The notes under the pieces are model-generated. The model saw nothing but the letters and a program-made list of their open reading frames with translations. It was not told where the DNA came from and ran no database searches. From Streptomyces sp. SAI-127 (GTDB taxonomy: Bacteria > Actinomycetota > Actinomycetes > Streptomycetales > Streptomycetaceae), in the NCBI RefSeq assembly GCF_029894425.1, contig NZ_JARXYJ010000001.1, positions 124,001 through 188,000 on the forward strand: DNA of 64,000 bases. Direction: 5' to 3'. The position numbers were made by a program, and so were the translations under genes. The stretch's first letter is position 1. Every line of letters begins with the position of its first letter. This document shows, piece by piece, positions 32,782-41,565 of this stretch.

Positions 32782-35370
32782 ATGGCCGACGCATCGCACG
32801 ACAGTCAGGACACAGCCCTCGTCGACACCGTGGTCGTCGGCTCGGGCTTCGGCGGGGCGGTCACCGCGTACCGCCTCGCCGAAGCCGGCCAGTCGGTGGT
32901 GGTGCTGGAGAGGGGCAAGCCGTACCCGCCGGGCGGCTTCCCCCGCAGCCCCGCCGACATGGCCCGCAACTTCTGGGACCCGAGCAACGGCCTGCACGGA
33001 CTGTTCGACATCTGGTCCTTCCGCGGTCTGGAAGGCGTCGTCTCCAGCGGCCTGGGCGGCGGATCCCTCATCTATGCCAACGTCCTGTTGCGCAAGGACG
33101 AACGGTGGTTCGTGAACGAGTCGCCGCTGCCCGGCGGCGGTTACGAGAACTGGCCGGTCGGCCGCGCCGACCTCGACCCGCACTACGACCGGGTGGAGCG
33201 CATGCTCGGCGCCGCCACCTACCCGTACCAGAACACCCCGAAGACACTCGCCCTGCACCAGGCGGCCCGCCGGCTCGACCTGCCGGTGTTCCGGCCGCCC
33301 CTCGCCGTCTCTTTCGCGCCCCGGCCCGGTGCGCCGCCCGTGCCGGGCGCGCAGATCACCGACCCGGACTACGGCAATCTGCACGGCCTGCCCCGCAGCA
33401 CCTGCCGACTGTGCGGCGAGTGCGACATCGGCTGCAACTACGGCTCCAAGAACACCCTCGACCACACCTACCTGTCGGCCGCCCGGCACCACGGCGCCGA
33501 CATCCGCACCCGCTGCGAGGTACGAGGTTTCACGCCCCGTCCCGGCGGCGGCTACGACGTCTCGTACGTCGTGCACGACCCGGCCCGGGAAGGCCGCCGT
33601 ACGGCCACCGACCGGCTGCCCCTGCACCGCATCGGCTGCCGTCGCCTGGTGCTGGCGGCCGGCACCTTCGGCTCGACCTATCTGCTGCTGCGCAACCGGG
33701 CGGCACTGCCCGGCCTCAGCAGCGCGCTGGGCACCCGGTTCTGCGGCAACGGCGACCTGCTTGGGCTGGTGCTGCACGCCACAGCGGGCGCCGACGGGAG
33801 CCGTCCCTTGAAGCTGGACGCCAGCAGGGGACCTGTCATCACGAGCGCCGTGCGCGGCGGCGACGCACTCGACGAGGACGGCTCGTCGGGGCGCGGCTTC
33901 TACATCGAGGACGCCGGCTACCCGGACTTCGTGGCGTGGCTCGCCGAGTCCTCCCGACTGCCGGGCGGCGCCCGCCGCCTTCTCGGGTTCGGACTGCACC
34001 GGCTGCTGGCCCGGCTCGGGGTGGATCCGGCGAGCCGCGTCGGCGGGCAGCTGGCGCTGCTGCTCGGGCCCGCCGTGTTCTCCGCGACCTCCCTGCCCCT
34101 GCTGGGCATGGGGCGGGACGTGCCGGACGGCCGGATGCGGCTGCGCCGCGGCCACCTCGACGTCGACTGGACGACGCTCACCTCACGCGCGTACTTCGAG
34201 CGGGTCCGCTCGACCATGCGGGACATCGCGGGGGCGCTGGGCGGCGACTTCCTCGACAACCCGCTGTGGTGGTGGGGCAACCGCGTGATCACCGTGCACC
34301 CGCTCGGCGGCGCCCCCATGGGCCGTCATCCCGGGGAGGGCGTGTGCGACGACATCGGCGAGGTCTTCGGGTTCCCGGGCCTGCATGTGCTGGACGGGGC
34401 GCTGCTGCCGGGCGCGGTGGGCGCGAACCCCTCCCTGACGATCGCCGCCGTCGCGGACCGGGCCTGCGACCGGATCCTGGAAGGGAAAACGGCGCCGCGT
34501 ACGGCCGGTCGGGCGCCGCACGCGGCCGGCCGGGCCCCGGCGGGACGTACGGCACACCAGGGGCCGGCGGCCGGCGGGACCGCGCCGCGCACACCGGCCG
34601 AAGCCGCCCCGTCGGCCCCCGCGACGCCGGCCACCCACCCTGGACGCGGCCGCTCCGGCACCCCGGCGGGCTCCACCGGTACTCCGTTCGGCTTCACCGG
34701 AGCCCCGGCGGACTCCGCCCACACCCCGCCCGTCGAGCCACCGACCAGCCTCAGCTTCACCGAGGAGATGAAGGGCCATGTCGCCCTCGACGTCGACGAT
34801 CCCGAAGAGGGCCGCGCGCTCGGACGCTCGCTCGGGCAGCGGCTGAACTTCCGGCTCACCATCACCGCTGCCGACGTGGACCGCTTCGTCGCCGAGCCGG
34901 CGCACGCGGCGGACGCCGCCGGCCACGTCGACTGCGACATCCTCGGCGGACGGCTGGAGGTGGAGCACGGCTGGTTCAACCTCTTCACCCAGGACGGCGA
35001 CGCGGGCCGACGGCGCATGCTGTACAGGCTCCACCTGCGCACGCAGGAGGGCACTCCGCTCACCCTCACCGGGCACAAGGACGTCCACGACGACCCCGGC
35101 GCCGACGTCTGGCCCGACACCTCCACCCTCTACGTCCGCCTGCTCGCCGGGCACACCCACCCCGACGACGACGCCACCGCGCCCGTCATCGGCGCCGGGA
35201 TCGTCATCATCCGGATCGGTGACTTCCTCCAGCAGCTGACCACCTTCCGCACCACCGGCCCACACCCGGCGCGGGCGATGGAGCTCTTCGGCAAGCTGTT
35301 CCTGGGCGAACTGTGGGCCGTCTACGGCGGACGCCTGGCACGCGCCGTACCCGGGAAGGACAGGCCGTGA
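32782..35370 (+). CDS. GMC-family (cholesterol-oxidase-like) FAD oxidoreductase with C-terminal accessory domain
   Basis: The roughly 862-residue product has an FAD-binding VVVGSGFGGAVTAYRLAEAG at its N-terminus, GLGGGSLIYANVL, a Cys-rich RLCGECDIGCNYGSK segment and the C-terminal GMC motif HPLGGAPMG with GALLPGAVGANPSLTI. It resembles the cholesterol oxidase/GMC group that oxidises sterol or alcohol groups using O2. A Pro/Ala-rich linker (about 575-655) joins a further domain of some 190 residues starting FTEEMKGHVAL and containing GHVDCDILGGRLEVEHG. ATG 32782 is chosen with AGGGAG upstream. It is the first gene of a tightly overlapping operon. Confidence 0.9.
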   Translation: MADASHDSQDTALVDTVVVGSGFGGAVTAYRLAEAGQSVVVLERGKPYPPGGFPRSPADMARNFWDPSNGLHGLFDIWSFRGLEGVVSSGLGGGSLIYANVLLRKDERWFVNESPLPGGGYENWPVGRADLDPHYDRVERMLGAATYPYQNTPKTLALHQAARRLDLPVFRPPLAVSFAPRPGAPPVPGAQITDPDYGNLHGLPRSTCRLCGECDIGCNYGSKNTLDHTYLSAARHHGADIRTRCEVRGFTPRPGGGYDVSYVVHDPAREGRRTATDRLPLHRIGCRRLVLAAGTFGSTYLLLRNRAALPGLSSALGTRFCGNGDLLGLVLHATAGADGSRPLKLDASRGPVITSAVRGGDALDEDGSSGRGFYIEDAGYPDFVAWLAESSRLPGGARRLLGFGLHRLLARLGVDPASRVGGQLALLLGPAVFSATSLPLLGMGRDVPDGRMRLRRGHLDVDWTTLTSRAYFERVRSTMRDIAGALGGDFLDNPLWWWGNRVITVHPLGGAPMGRHPGEGVCDDIGEVFGFPGLHVLDGALLPGAVGANPSLTIAAVADRACDRILEGKTAPRTAGRAPHAAGRAPAGRTAHQGPAAGGTAPRTPAEAAPSAPATPATHPGRGRSGTPAGSTGTPFGFTGAPADSAHTPPVEPPTSLSFTEEMKGHVALDVDDPEEGRALGRSLGQRLNFRLTITAADVDRFVAEPAHAADAAGHVDCDILGGRLEVEHGWFNLFTQDGDAGRRRMLYRLHLRTQEGTPLTLTGHKDVHDDPGADVWPDTSTLYVRLLAGHTHPDDDATAPVIGAGIVIIRIGDFLQQLTTFRTTGPHPARAMELFGKLFLGELWAVYGGRLARAVPGKDRP

Positions 35371-37283
35371 ACCTCAAGCACCTGCGCGCCCACGCCAAGG
35401 AGCTCGACTTCACCCCGTGCGAGCCGGTGCGCTGGCTGGACCCGGCCTCCCTCGTACGGACCGGCGTCAAGGTCGCACTGGCCGACGTGTTCGCCGCGTA
35501 CGCAGACAAGCGGGAGATCCAGGGCACGCTCAGGGCCGAGCCCCTGCGGGCCCCGCTCGACGACCCGGACGCGCGCGAGATGTGGATCGACTACGTCGCC
35601 GACCTCGGTGACGGATTCGACGCCACCGCGTCGGTGGCCGGGTCCCTCGCCGCCCCCGGCCTCACCGTCCGCCGTGAGCGGCTGCCGCGCGGCTCGCTGC
35701 TCGTGCTCGGCGGCGACGAGACCTACCCGGTGGCCTCGATGAAGCTCTACCGCGACAGCATGACCGGCCCCTACGCCTCGGCCCTGCCGAGCACCGAGGG
35801 CGCTCCGCCGCTGATGCTGGCGTTGCCGGGCAACCACGACTGGTACGACGGCCTCACCGCGTTCCTGCGCACCTTCGCCCTGCGCCAGCCCGTCGGCGGC
35901 TGGCAGACCCGGCAGACCCGCAGCTACTTCGCCGTACGACTGCCGTGCAAGTGGTGGCTGGTCGGCCTCGACAGCCAGCTCGGCGCCTACCTGGACGACC
36001 CCCAACTGCGCTACTTCCAGAACCACCTGTCGGCCCGTCTGCGACCGGGCGACGGAGTGATCGTCTGCTGCGCCGAACCCACCTGGGTCAAGTGTGCCGA
36101 CGACGCCGACGCCTTCGACACGCTGCACTGGTTCGACCGCGCCGTAATCCGCACCCGCACCGACCCGCGCACCGGCGAGCCGGTGCCCACCGGCGCGTCG
36201 ATCCGGCTGTGGCTGACCGGCGACAAACACCACTACACCCGCTACGCCGAGCGCCTGCCCACGGATCCGCCCGAGCGCGAAGACCTCCCCCCGGATCCCC
36301 GGCGCCGGCAGATGGTGACGTGCGGTCTCGGCGGCGCCTACCTGGCGTCGACCCACACCCTGCCCCGCAGCCTGTCGCTGCCACCGGCGGGGACCCAGCT
36401 GCGGGAGAAGGACAACCCCGCGGTGACCTTCACGCGCGCCGACGAGAGCACCTACCCCGAGGTCCGGGAGTCCCGTCGGCTCGCCCGCCGGATCGCGGCG
36501 CCGTGGTCCCCGTACTGGCTGCCCCGGCGCAACCCCGGCTTCTGCCGGCTCACCGCGGCCGTGCACACCGCCGCCTTCGTCGTTCTCGGCTTCCTGTTCG
36601 CAGTGGCGCGGGACCAGCTCCAGCCCGTCGACGCCGTACGGCACGGGAGCGCCGCGGACCTGGGCCTGTTCACCGCAGTGACCGGCGGTGTCCTGGTGGT
36701 GCTGTGGGGTCTCCTGCGCCGGACCTGGCGCCCGCGCCCGGCCAAACCCCGGGCAGCCGACGCCGTACTTCTTCAGGCCCTGGTGGCGCTGGGAGCTCTC
36801 GCCGTCACCGTCGCGCTGCCGTTCCCCGCGCACTGGCCCGGCTGGGCGGTGCTGCTGGTCTGTCTCGCGGTCGCCGCGGTGCTGGGCGCGGTGGCCGGCT
36901 CGCAGGCCTTCGCCCTGTGGGTGCTGTCGGCACGCGGCGGCGCCGTCGCCGACTGGCAGATGTCCGGCCAGGCCGTCGAGGACCACAAAGGCTTCCTGCG
37001 TCTGCACATCGCGCCGAACGGCGACCTCACCCTGCACGCCCTGGTGCTCGACGGGATCTGCCGCCGGTGGAACCTGGCCGACGCACCGGGCGGCCGGAAA
37101 CGCGTGGTGCCCGCCGAGCCCCTCACCGTACGGCTGATCGAGGACCCCGTCGTGATCGCCCGGGAGGCGAAACGCCATGACCGCACGCCCCCAACCGAAC
37201 CCGCGCGGCCACGGCAGCAGCGGCCCCCGGACCGGGACCGGCGTCGTCCGGCGCACGCCCACGCGCCCCACGACCCGCCGTGA
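35367..37283 (+). CDS. membrane-anchored metallophosphoesterase
   Basis: The 638-residue product has calcineurin-like motifs spread over residues 90-300: ADLGDGFDAT, LGGDETYP, LPGNHDWYDG and LTGDKHHYTRY. Together they supply the metal-binding Asp, Asn and His residues. Three or four hydrophobic helices lie between about 390 and 530 (AAFVVLGFLFAVA, LVALGALAVTVALPF, AVLLVCLAVAAVLGAVAG). The GTG overlaps the GMC stop (GTGA). The last 35 residues are Arg/Pro-rich and overlap the next gene by 107 bp, which suggests that an original stop was lost. It probably cleaves a phospho- or pyrophospholipid headgroup; this is inference. Confidence 0.85.
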   Translation: MNLKHLRAHAKELDFTPCEPVRWLDPASLVRTGVKVALADVFAAYADKREIQGTLRAEPLRAPLDDPDAREMWIDYVADLGDGFDATASVAGSLAAPGLTVRRERLPRGSLLVLGGDETYPVASMKLYRDSMTGPYASALPSTEGAPPLMLALPGNHDWYDGLTAFLRTFALRQPVGGWQTRQTRSYFAVRLPCKWWLVGLDSQLGAYLDDPQLRYFQNHLSARLRPGDGVIVCCAEPTWVKCADDADAFDTLHWFDRAVIRTRTDPRTGEPVPTGASIRLWLTGDKHHYTRYAERLPTDPPEREDLPPDPRRRQMVTCGLGGAYLASTHTLPRSLSLPPAGTQLREKDNPAVTFTRADESTYPEVRESRRLARRIAAPWSPYWLPRRNPGFCRLTAAVHTAAFVVLGFLFAVARDQLQPVDAVRHGSAADLGLFTAVTGGVLVVLWGLLRRTWRPRPAKPRAADAVLLQALVALGALAVTVALPFPAHWPGWAVLLVCLAVAAVLGAVAGSQAFALWVLSARGGAVADWQMSGQAVEDHKGFLRLHIAPNGDLTLHALVLDGICRRWNLADAPGGRKRVVPAEPLTVRLIEDPVVIAREAKRHDRTPPTEPARPRQQRPPDRDRRRPAHAHAPHDPP

Positions 37284-38301
37284 CCACATCACCGAGGTGC
37301 GGCCCCTCACCGCCCGCGACGGCCGGCCGCTGACCGTCGTCCATGTGCAAGGCCGGCATCCGCCGACCCGTGGGCCGGTGCTGGTCGTGCACGGCGCGGG
37401 CGTACGGGCCGAACTCTTCCGGCCGCCGCTGCCCAGGACCTTCGTCGACGCCCTCATCGACGCCGGCTGGGACGTGTGGCTGCTCAACTGGCGGGCCTCC
37501 GTCGACCTGGACCCGATGCCCTGGACCCTCGACCAGGCCGCCGCCCACGACCATCCGGCCGCCGTCGAGCATGTCCTCGCCGCCACCGGCGCGGACCGGC
37601 TCAAGGCGGTCGTGCACTGCCAGGGCTCGACGTCGTTCGTGATGGCCGCCGCGGCCGGGCTGCTGCCCCAGGTGGACACCGTGGTCAGCAACGCCGTCTC
37701 GCTGCATCCCGTCGTGCCCGCCGTGTCCCGGTTCAAGATCAGCAAGGTGGCACCGGTCGTCGGCCGCGTCCTGCCGCAACTCTCACCGGCCTGGGGCGAC
37801 CGGCCCGAGGGCTTCGCCGCCCGCTGCGTCGCCGGCTTCGTCCGCGCCACCCACCGGGAGTGCCGCAACGGCGTCTGCCGCATGGTCAGCTTCACCTACG
37901 GCTCCGGACGGCCGGCCCTGTGGTCCCACACGAACCTCGACGAAGCCACCCACGACTGGATCCGCGGCGAATTCGCCGACGTCCCCATGACCTTCTTCGC
38001 ACAGATGGACGCCTGTCTGCGCGCCGGCCATCTCGTGACCACCGGCGAGGTCGAGGGCCTGCCGCCGTCCTTCACCGACCAGGCACCGCAGACCGACGCC
38101 CGCTTCGCGCTGTTCGCCGGCGAGGACAACCGCTGCTTCCTCGCCGAGAGCCAGCGCCGCACCTTCGACTTCCTGCACCGTCACCGCCCCGGCCGCGACA
38201 GCCTGCACATCCTGCCCGGATACGGCCACCTGGACGTCTTCCTGGGCCGCCGCGCGGCGACCGACACCTATCCGCTAATCCTGGAGGAGCTGGCGCGATG
38301 A
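37177..38301 (+). CDS. alpha/beta hydrolase with Cys at the nucleophile position (PhaC/lipase-like)
   Basis: The 374-residue alpha/beta hydrolase has an oxyanion segment VVHGAGVRAELF. Its elbow is VHCQGSTS, in which Cys replaces the usual Ser, as in polyhydroxyalkanoate synthases. FAGEDNRCF carries the acid and GYGHLDVF the His. WLLNWRAS also resembles PhaC relatives. The first 35 residues are disordered and overlap the phosphoesterase gene, so the true start may be later than ATG 37177, though no better start is evident. The gene is coupled to the next by ATGA. An acyl transfer or lipid hydrolysis role fits the neighbours. Confidence 0.8.
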   Translation: MTARPQPNPRGHGSSGPRTGTGVVRRTPTRPTTRRDHITEVRPLTARDGRPLTVVHVQGRHPPTRGPVLVVHGAGVRAELFRPPLPRTFVDALIDAGWDVWLLNWRASVDLDPMPWTLDQAAAHDHPAAVEHVLAATGADRLKAVVHCQGSTSFVMAAAAGLLPQVDTVVSNAVSLHPVVPAVSRFKISKVAPVVGRVLPQLSPAWGDRPEGFAARCVAGFVRATHRECRNGVCRMVSFTYGSGRPALWSHTNLDEATHDWIRGEFADVPMTFFAQMDACLRAGHLVTTGEVEGLPPSFTDQAPQTDARFALFAGEDNRCFLAESQRRTFDFLHRHRPGRDSLHILPGYGHLDVFLGRRAATDTYPLILEELAR

Positions 38302-39227
38302 ATCCCGCACTGGGCCTGGCCCGGCTGGTCCTGTCCGCGACACCGTCCCCGGTCCCGCGCCGGCAGCGACGACTTGCCGGACGGCACGCTCTCGTCGACG
38401 GCATCCCGTTCGTGCTGCCGGTGGATTCCACCGACACGCCCGCGCTGATGGCCGCGTTCCCTGTCGACCGCGGGGCGGCGGCCCGGCTGCTGCCCGGCGG
38501 CGAGCTGCACCCGCTGGCGATCCCCGGCGGCCGCGGTCTGCTCGTCGTCACCGTCGTCGACTACGCCCGCACCGACATCGGCCGCTACATCGAGTTCTCC
38601 GTGGCCATCGCCTGCACCCACGGCTCCCGGCCCGCGCCGCCGCTGCTGCCCGGGCTGCTGCGCGGCAGCTTCGGCACCGGCCAGTACGTCGTGGACCTTC
38701 CGGTGAGCAGCGAGATCTCGGTCAAGGGCGGCAAGGGCATCTGGGGCATGCCGAAACACCGGGCCAGCCTCGACTTCCAGGTGAGCGACCGGGCCGTCTC
38801 GAGCCAGTACGAGGACGACGGCCGGCTGGGCATGCTCATCGAGGTCGAGCGCCCGCCCGAGACGCGGCTGCCGCTGCGGGTGGCCGCGGTCAACTACTGC
38901 GCTTTCCGGGGCATGCTGATGAAGTCGTCCATCTACTTCGAAGGCGCCGCCGACATCGCCCTGGGCAGGCGGGCCCGCGCCCGTCTCGTCCTCGGCGACG
39001 CCCCCGGAGCCGCCGCACTGCACGGCCTCGGGATCGCCGAACAGCCGCTGTTCACCTGCTTCCTGCCGTCGACCCGGGGCATCCTCGACGACCACTTCGA
39101 ATCCTGGTTCCTCACGGCTGAGGAGGCCGGGCGCACGTTCGGCGAACCACTCCAGAGCGTCGTCGGCCTGGGCCTGTCGGAGGAGTGGCCCGCACCACCG
39201 CAGATCGACGTGGGAGCCCGGCCATGA
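38298..39227 (+). CDS. acetoacetate decarboxylase-like protein
   Basis: The 309-residue product belongs to the acetoacetate decarboxylase-like (ADC) superfamily. It has PFVLPVDSTDTPALMAAFPV, YIEFSVAIAC, then SVKGGKGIWGMPKHRASLDF, where a Lys expected to form the Schiff base lies. Many ADC-like proteins in actinobacteria have unknown reactions. The ATG overlaps the previous stop (ATGA) and its own stop overlaps the next gene, so it is an integral operon member. Decarboxylation or retro-aldol chemistry on an oxidised lipid is possible but unproven. Confidence 0.8.
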   Translation: MNPALGLARLVLSATPSPVPRRQRRLAGRHALVDGIPFVLPVDSTDTPALMAAFPVDRGAAARLLPGGELHPLAIPGGRGLLVVTVVDYARTDIGRYIEFSVAIACTHGSRPAPPLLPGLLRGSFGTGQYVVDLPVSSEISVKGGKGIWGMPKHRASLDFQVSDRAVSSQYEDDGRLGMLIEVERPPETRLPLRVAAVNYCAFRGMLMKSSIYFEGAADIALGRRARARLVLGDAPGAAALHGLGIAEQPLFTCFLPSTRGILDDHFESWFLTAEEAGRTFGEPLQSVVGLGLSEEWPAPPQIDVGARP

Positions 39228-39706
39228 ACACCTTGCTGCTGGTGAACGCGCTGTACTTCCTCTTCGGCGCCACGATGTACATGGGCACCATGTGGGTGCT
39301 GCGTCTCTTCCTGTATCCCACCTGGCGTGCGCTGACTCCCGAGAACGTCGACGTGCACTTCGGCGTGCCCACGACGCTGGCGACCCGGTTCTTCACGGTC
39401 GTCGTACCGCTGATGTTCATCTCCGGCATCGTGCTGGTGTGGAGCGAGTGGGGCAGTTGGTACGTCGTGCTGGCGGCCGTCTGCCTGGTCGGTATCGCGC
39501 TGCTCACCTGGGTCGGGCAGGGGATCATCATCCCGGTCAACAAGCGGATCCGGGGCGGCCAGTTCGACGGCCAGGCCGGCCTCACCCCGCTGCTGGGGCG
39601 GTGGATGCGGCTCAACGACATTCGGTTCGTCGGTGCCACGGTGACCTGGGCGGCGATCGTCTGGTACATCGCGGCCAAGGGGGATCTGTGGGGTGCCCTC
39701 TCATGA
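39224..39706 (+). CDS. four-helix integral membrane protein (DUF1772/DUF2269-like)
   Basis: The 160-residue protein has four predicted membrane helices: residues 5-25, 55-75, 80-100 and 137-155. A conserved-looking MYMGTMWVLRLFLYPTWRAL loop follows helix 1 and HFGVPTTLATRFFT precedes helix 2. The arrangement recalls DUF1772 (anthrone-oxygenase-like) or DUF2269 membrane proteins, though the family cannot be fixed by eye. It is coupled by ATGA to genes on both sides and probably works at the membrane with the GMC enzyme or decarboxylase. Confidence 0.7.
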   Translation: MNTLLLVNALYFLFGATMYMGTMWVLRLFLYPTWRALTPENVDVHFGVPTTLATRFFTVVVPLMFISGIVLVWSEWGSWYVVLAAVCLVGIALLTWVGQGIIIPVNKRIRGGQFDGQAGLTPLLGRWMRLNDIRFVGATVTWAAIVWYIAAKGDLWGALS

Positions 39707-40164
39707 CCCCGCTCCCAGCACGGGTGAGCGGTGACCCGCTCCGGCTGGTCCTCCTGGCCATCGCCGCGGTGACGGTGGTGACCGGGGCGTGCCAGATGGT
39801 GGCCCCCGGCCCCGTGCTGGAGCTGCTCTCCACGGACTCGGCCCGCTCCTCGTCCCTGAGCCGGCATCTCTTCGCGACCGTCGGAATGTTCATGATCGTC
39901 ATTGGTGGGCTGCTCGCCCAGCAGCTGCTGTCCCCGGGGGCGCCGTCCTTCCCGCTGCTGTGGGTGGGGCTACAGAAGTTCGGCGCGTTCGCCCTGGTGA
40001 CGGCTGGGGTGGCGCGGGACCTGTTCACCGGCCTGGCACTGCTCGTGGCGCTGTTCGACCTGGCCACGGCGGGGCTGTGCTGGCTGCTGTGGCGCCGGCC
40101 GCCCCGCCCGGCCGAGTCCCGCGTCGCCGCGGACGCCGATACGGCAGGGCCCGGGATCCGGTGA
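39703..40164 (+). CDS. small integral membrane protein of the lipid cluster
   Basis: The 153-residue protein has three to four hydrophobic helices (LVLLAIAAVTVVTGACQMV, FATVGMFMIVIGGLLAQQL, ALLVALFDLATAGLCWLLW) and a short charged tail. It resembles the small DoxX/DUF4149-like proteins but I cannot name the family. It overlaps the preceding membrane gene by four bases. A TnpB element begins 25 bp after its stop and separates it from the patatin gene, which has the same orientation. Confidence 0.65.
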   Translation: MTPLPARVSGDPLRLVLLAIAAVTVVTGACQMVAPGPVLELLSTDSARSSSLSRHLFATVGMFMIVIGGLLAQQLLSPGAPSFPLLWVGLQKFGAFALVTAGVARDLFTGLALLVALFDLATAGLCWLLWRRPPRPAESRVAADADTAGPGIR

Positions 40165-40169
40165 GGCGG

Positions 40170-40330
40170 TGATCGGCGTTGACTTCCTCCCCCGCCTAAA
40201 GGCGGGGGGTTCCAGCGGTCGCCCGCTGGGGTTCCTGTTTCACCGACGACTGCCCCGTCCGGGAGGACTCCCGTTGAGGTCTTACACCGTCTCCACAGGC
40301 AGACGCCGCCAGCCCGGCGGCCAGAATGTT
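40170..40330 (-). ncRNA. predicted omega (guide) RNA region of the TnpB element
   Basis: In IS200/IS605 elements the guide RNA spans the 3' end of tnpB and the right end of the element. Here that region includes a perfect 8-bp hairpin (40189-40208) overlapping the tnpB stop, followed on the minus strand by AGGAAGTCAA. The guide would begin in the host sequence at about 40180 reading leftwards. Placement is inferred from the family. Confidence 0.4.
40189..40208. repeat. TnpB element end hairpin (CCCCCGCC-TAAA-GGCGGGGG)
   Basis: A perfect 8-bp stem with loop TAAA (TTTA on the minus strand) lies over the tnpB stop codon, next to CTTCCTCC. A second hairpin with the same loop and flank but a compensated stem lies at 41525-41544. 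Such subterminal hairpins are recognised during single-strand transposition of IS200/IS605 elements. Confidence 0.75.
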
Positions 40331-41404
40331 ACGTGCCGCGTTCACGTCGCGGTCATGCACCGCGCCGCAGACGCACGTCCATTCGCGGACGTTCAGCGGC
40401 AGCTTCGCCGCGACCGTCCCGCAGGTTCCGCACAGCTTGCTGCTGGGGAAGAAGCGGTCGATCACGACGAGTTCACGCCCGTACCAGGCGCACTTGTACT
40501 CCAGCAGGGAGCGCAGTTGCGTCCAGGCCGCGTCACTGATGGCGCGTGCGAGCGTGCCGTTCTTCAGCAGGTTGCGGACGGTCAGGTCCTCGATCACGAC
40601 CGTTTGGTTCTCACGGACGAGTCGAGTCGACAGCTTGTGCAGAAAGTCACGGCGCCGGTCGGCGATCCGCGCATGCACGCGGGCGACGCGACGACGGGCT
40701 TTCTCCCGGTTCGCCGAGCCCTTCGCCTTGCGCGACAGCTCACGCTGCGCTCGCGCCAGGCGCGCGCGGTCCCGCCGCTCGTGCTTGGGGTTGGCGACCT
40801 TTTCCCCGGTGGACAGCGTCACCAGGGACGTGATCCCGGCGTCCAGGCCGACGGCCGCTGTGGTGGCGGGGGCCGGGGCGATGCTGTCCTCGCACAGCAG
40901 GGACACGAACCAGCGTCCCGCCGCGTCCCGGGACACGGTCACCGTCGTGGGCTCACCACCGTCCGGCAGCGGACGCGACCAGCGGACGTCCAAGGGCTTG
41001 GCCATCTTCGCCAAAGTCAGGTGCCCGTCGCGCCACGTGAAGGCGCTGCGGGTGTACTCGGCCGACGCCCGGGACTTCTTGCGGGACTTGTAGCGCGGGT
41101 ACTTCGCACGCTTGGCGAAGAAGTTCCCGAACGCCGTCTGAAGATGACGCAGCGCCTGCTGCAACGGAACCGAGGACACCTCCGCCAGAAACGCCAGCTC
41201 TCCGGTCTTCTTCCACTGCGTGAGCGCGGCCGAGGACTGCACATAGGAGATCCGGCGCTGCTCGCCGAACCAGGCCCGGGTGCGATCCTCCAGCGCCTTG
41301 TTGTAGACGAGGCGGACACAGCCGAACGTGCGCGACAACTCAGCCGCCTGCTCGTCCGTGGGGTAAAAGCGGTACCTGAACGCCCGCTTGACCTGCTCCG
41401 CCAT
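40196..41404 (-). CDS. tnpB: TnpB RNA-guided nuclease (IS200/IS605 orfB)
   Basis: The 402-residue protein has the N-terminal YRFYPTDEQ segment and RuvC residues Asp188 (VGLDAGI), Glu272 (VIEDLTV) and Asp353 (HDRDVNAARN). A zinc ribbon has Cys pairs near 325/328 and 344/346. All catalytic residues are present, so it may be active as an RNA-guided DNA nuclease. No tnpA transposase gene is nearby, so movement would need a transposase in trans. It lies opposite to the surrounding operon and separates the patatin gene from its upstream partners. The start is clear; upstream sequence on the minus strand is non-coding until 41525. Confidence 0.93.
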   Translation of the reverse strand: MAEQVKRAFRYRFYPTDEQAAELSRTFGCVRLVYNKALEDRTRAWFGEQRRISYVQSSAALTQWKKTGELAFLAEVSSVPLQQALRHLQTAFGNFFAKRAKYPRYKSRKKSRASAEYTRSAFTWRDGHLTLAKMAKPLDVRWSRPLPDGGEPTTVTVSRDAAGRWFVSLLCEDSIAPAPATTAAVGLDAGITSLVTLSTGEKVANPKHERRDRARLARAQRELSRKAKGSANREKARRRVARVHARIADRRRDFLHKLSTRLVRENQTVVIEDLTVRNLLKNGTLARAISDAAWTQLRSLLEYKCAWYGRELVVIDRFFPSSKLCGTCGTVAAKLPLNVREWTCVCGAVHDRDVNAARNILAAGLAASACGDGVRPQRESSRTGQSSVKQEPQRATAGTPRL

Positions 41405-41524
41405 ACCTCACAACCTATCAATTCCCGGGTGAGCAACGGATGTCGATCCATGGACGGTGGACGCCGGTCCGCCCTGGCGGCGAACCGGCTTCCCCTGCCC
41501 TGCTCCGCAGGAGCTTCGCTTCCT

Positions 41525-41544
41525 CCCCGGCCTAAAGGCCGGGG
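41525..41544. repeat. TnpB element end hairpin (CCCCGGCC-TAAA-GGCCGGGG)
   Basis: This is a perfect 8-bp stem with the same loop and the same CTTCCTCC flank as the hairpin at 40189-40208. At stem position 5 both strands changed together (C-G to G-C). It marks the other side of the element, 22 bp before the patatin start. Confidence 0.7.
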
Positions 41545-41565
41545 TATCCACGAAGGACAGACCCG

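Noticed and set aside
31150..34155. A 1001-codon open frame on the minus strand
   Set aside because: It runs antisense to the GMC oxidoreductase and contains no protein family motif except the out-of-frame subtilisin start; it is a product of high GC content.
35322..37895. An 857-codon minus-strand frame
   Set aside because: It mirrors the metallophosphoesterase and hydrolase genes, whose motifs and overlaps are convincing.
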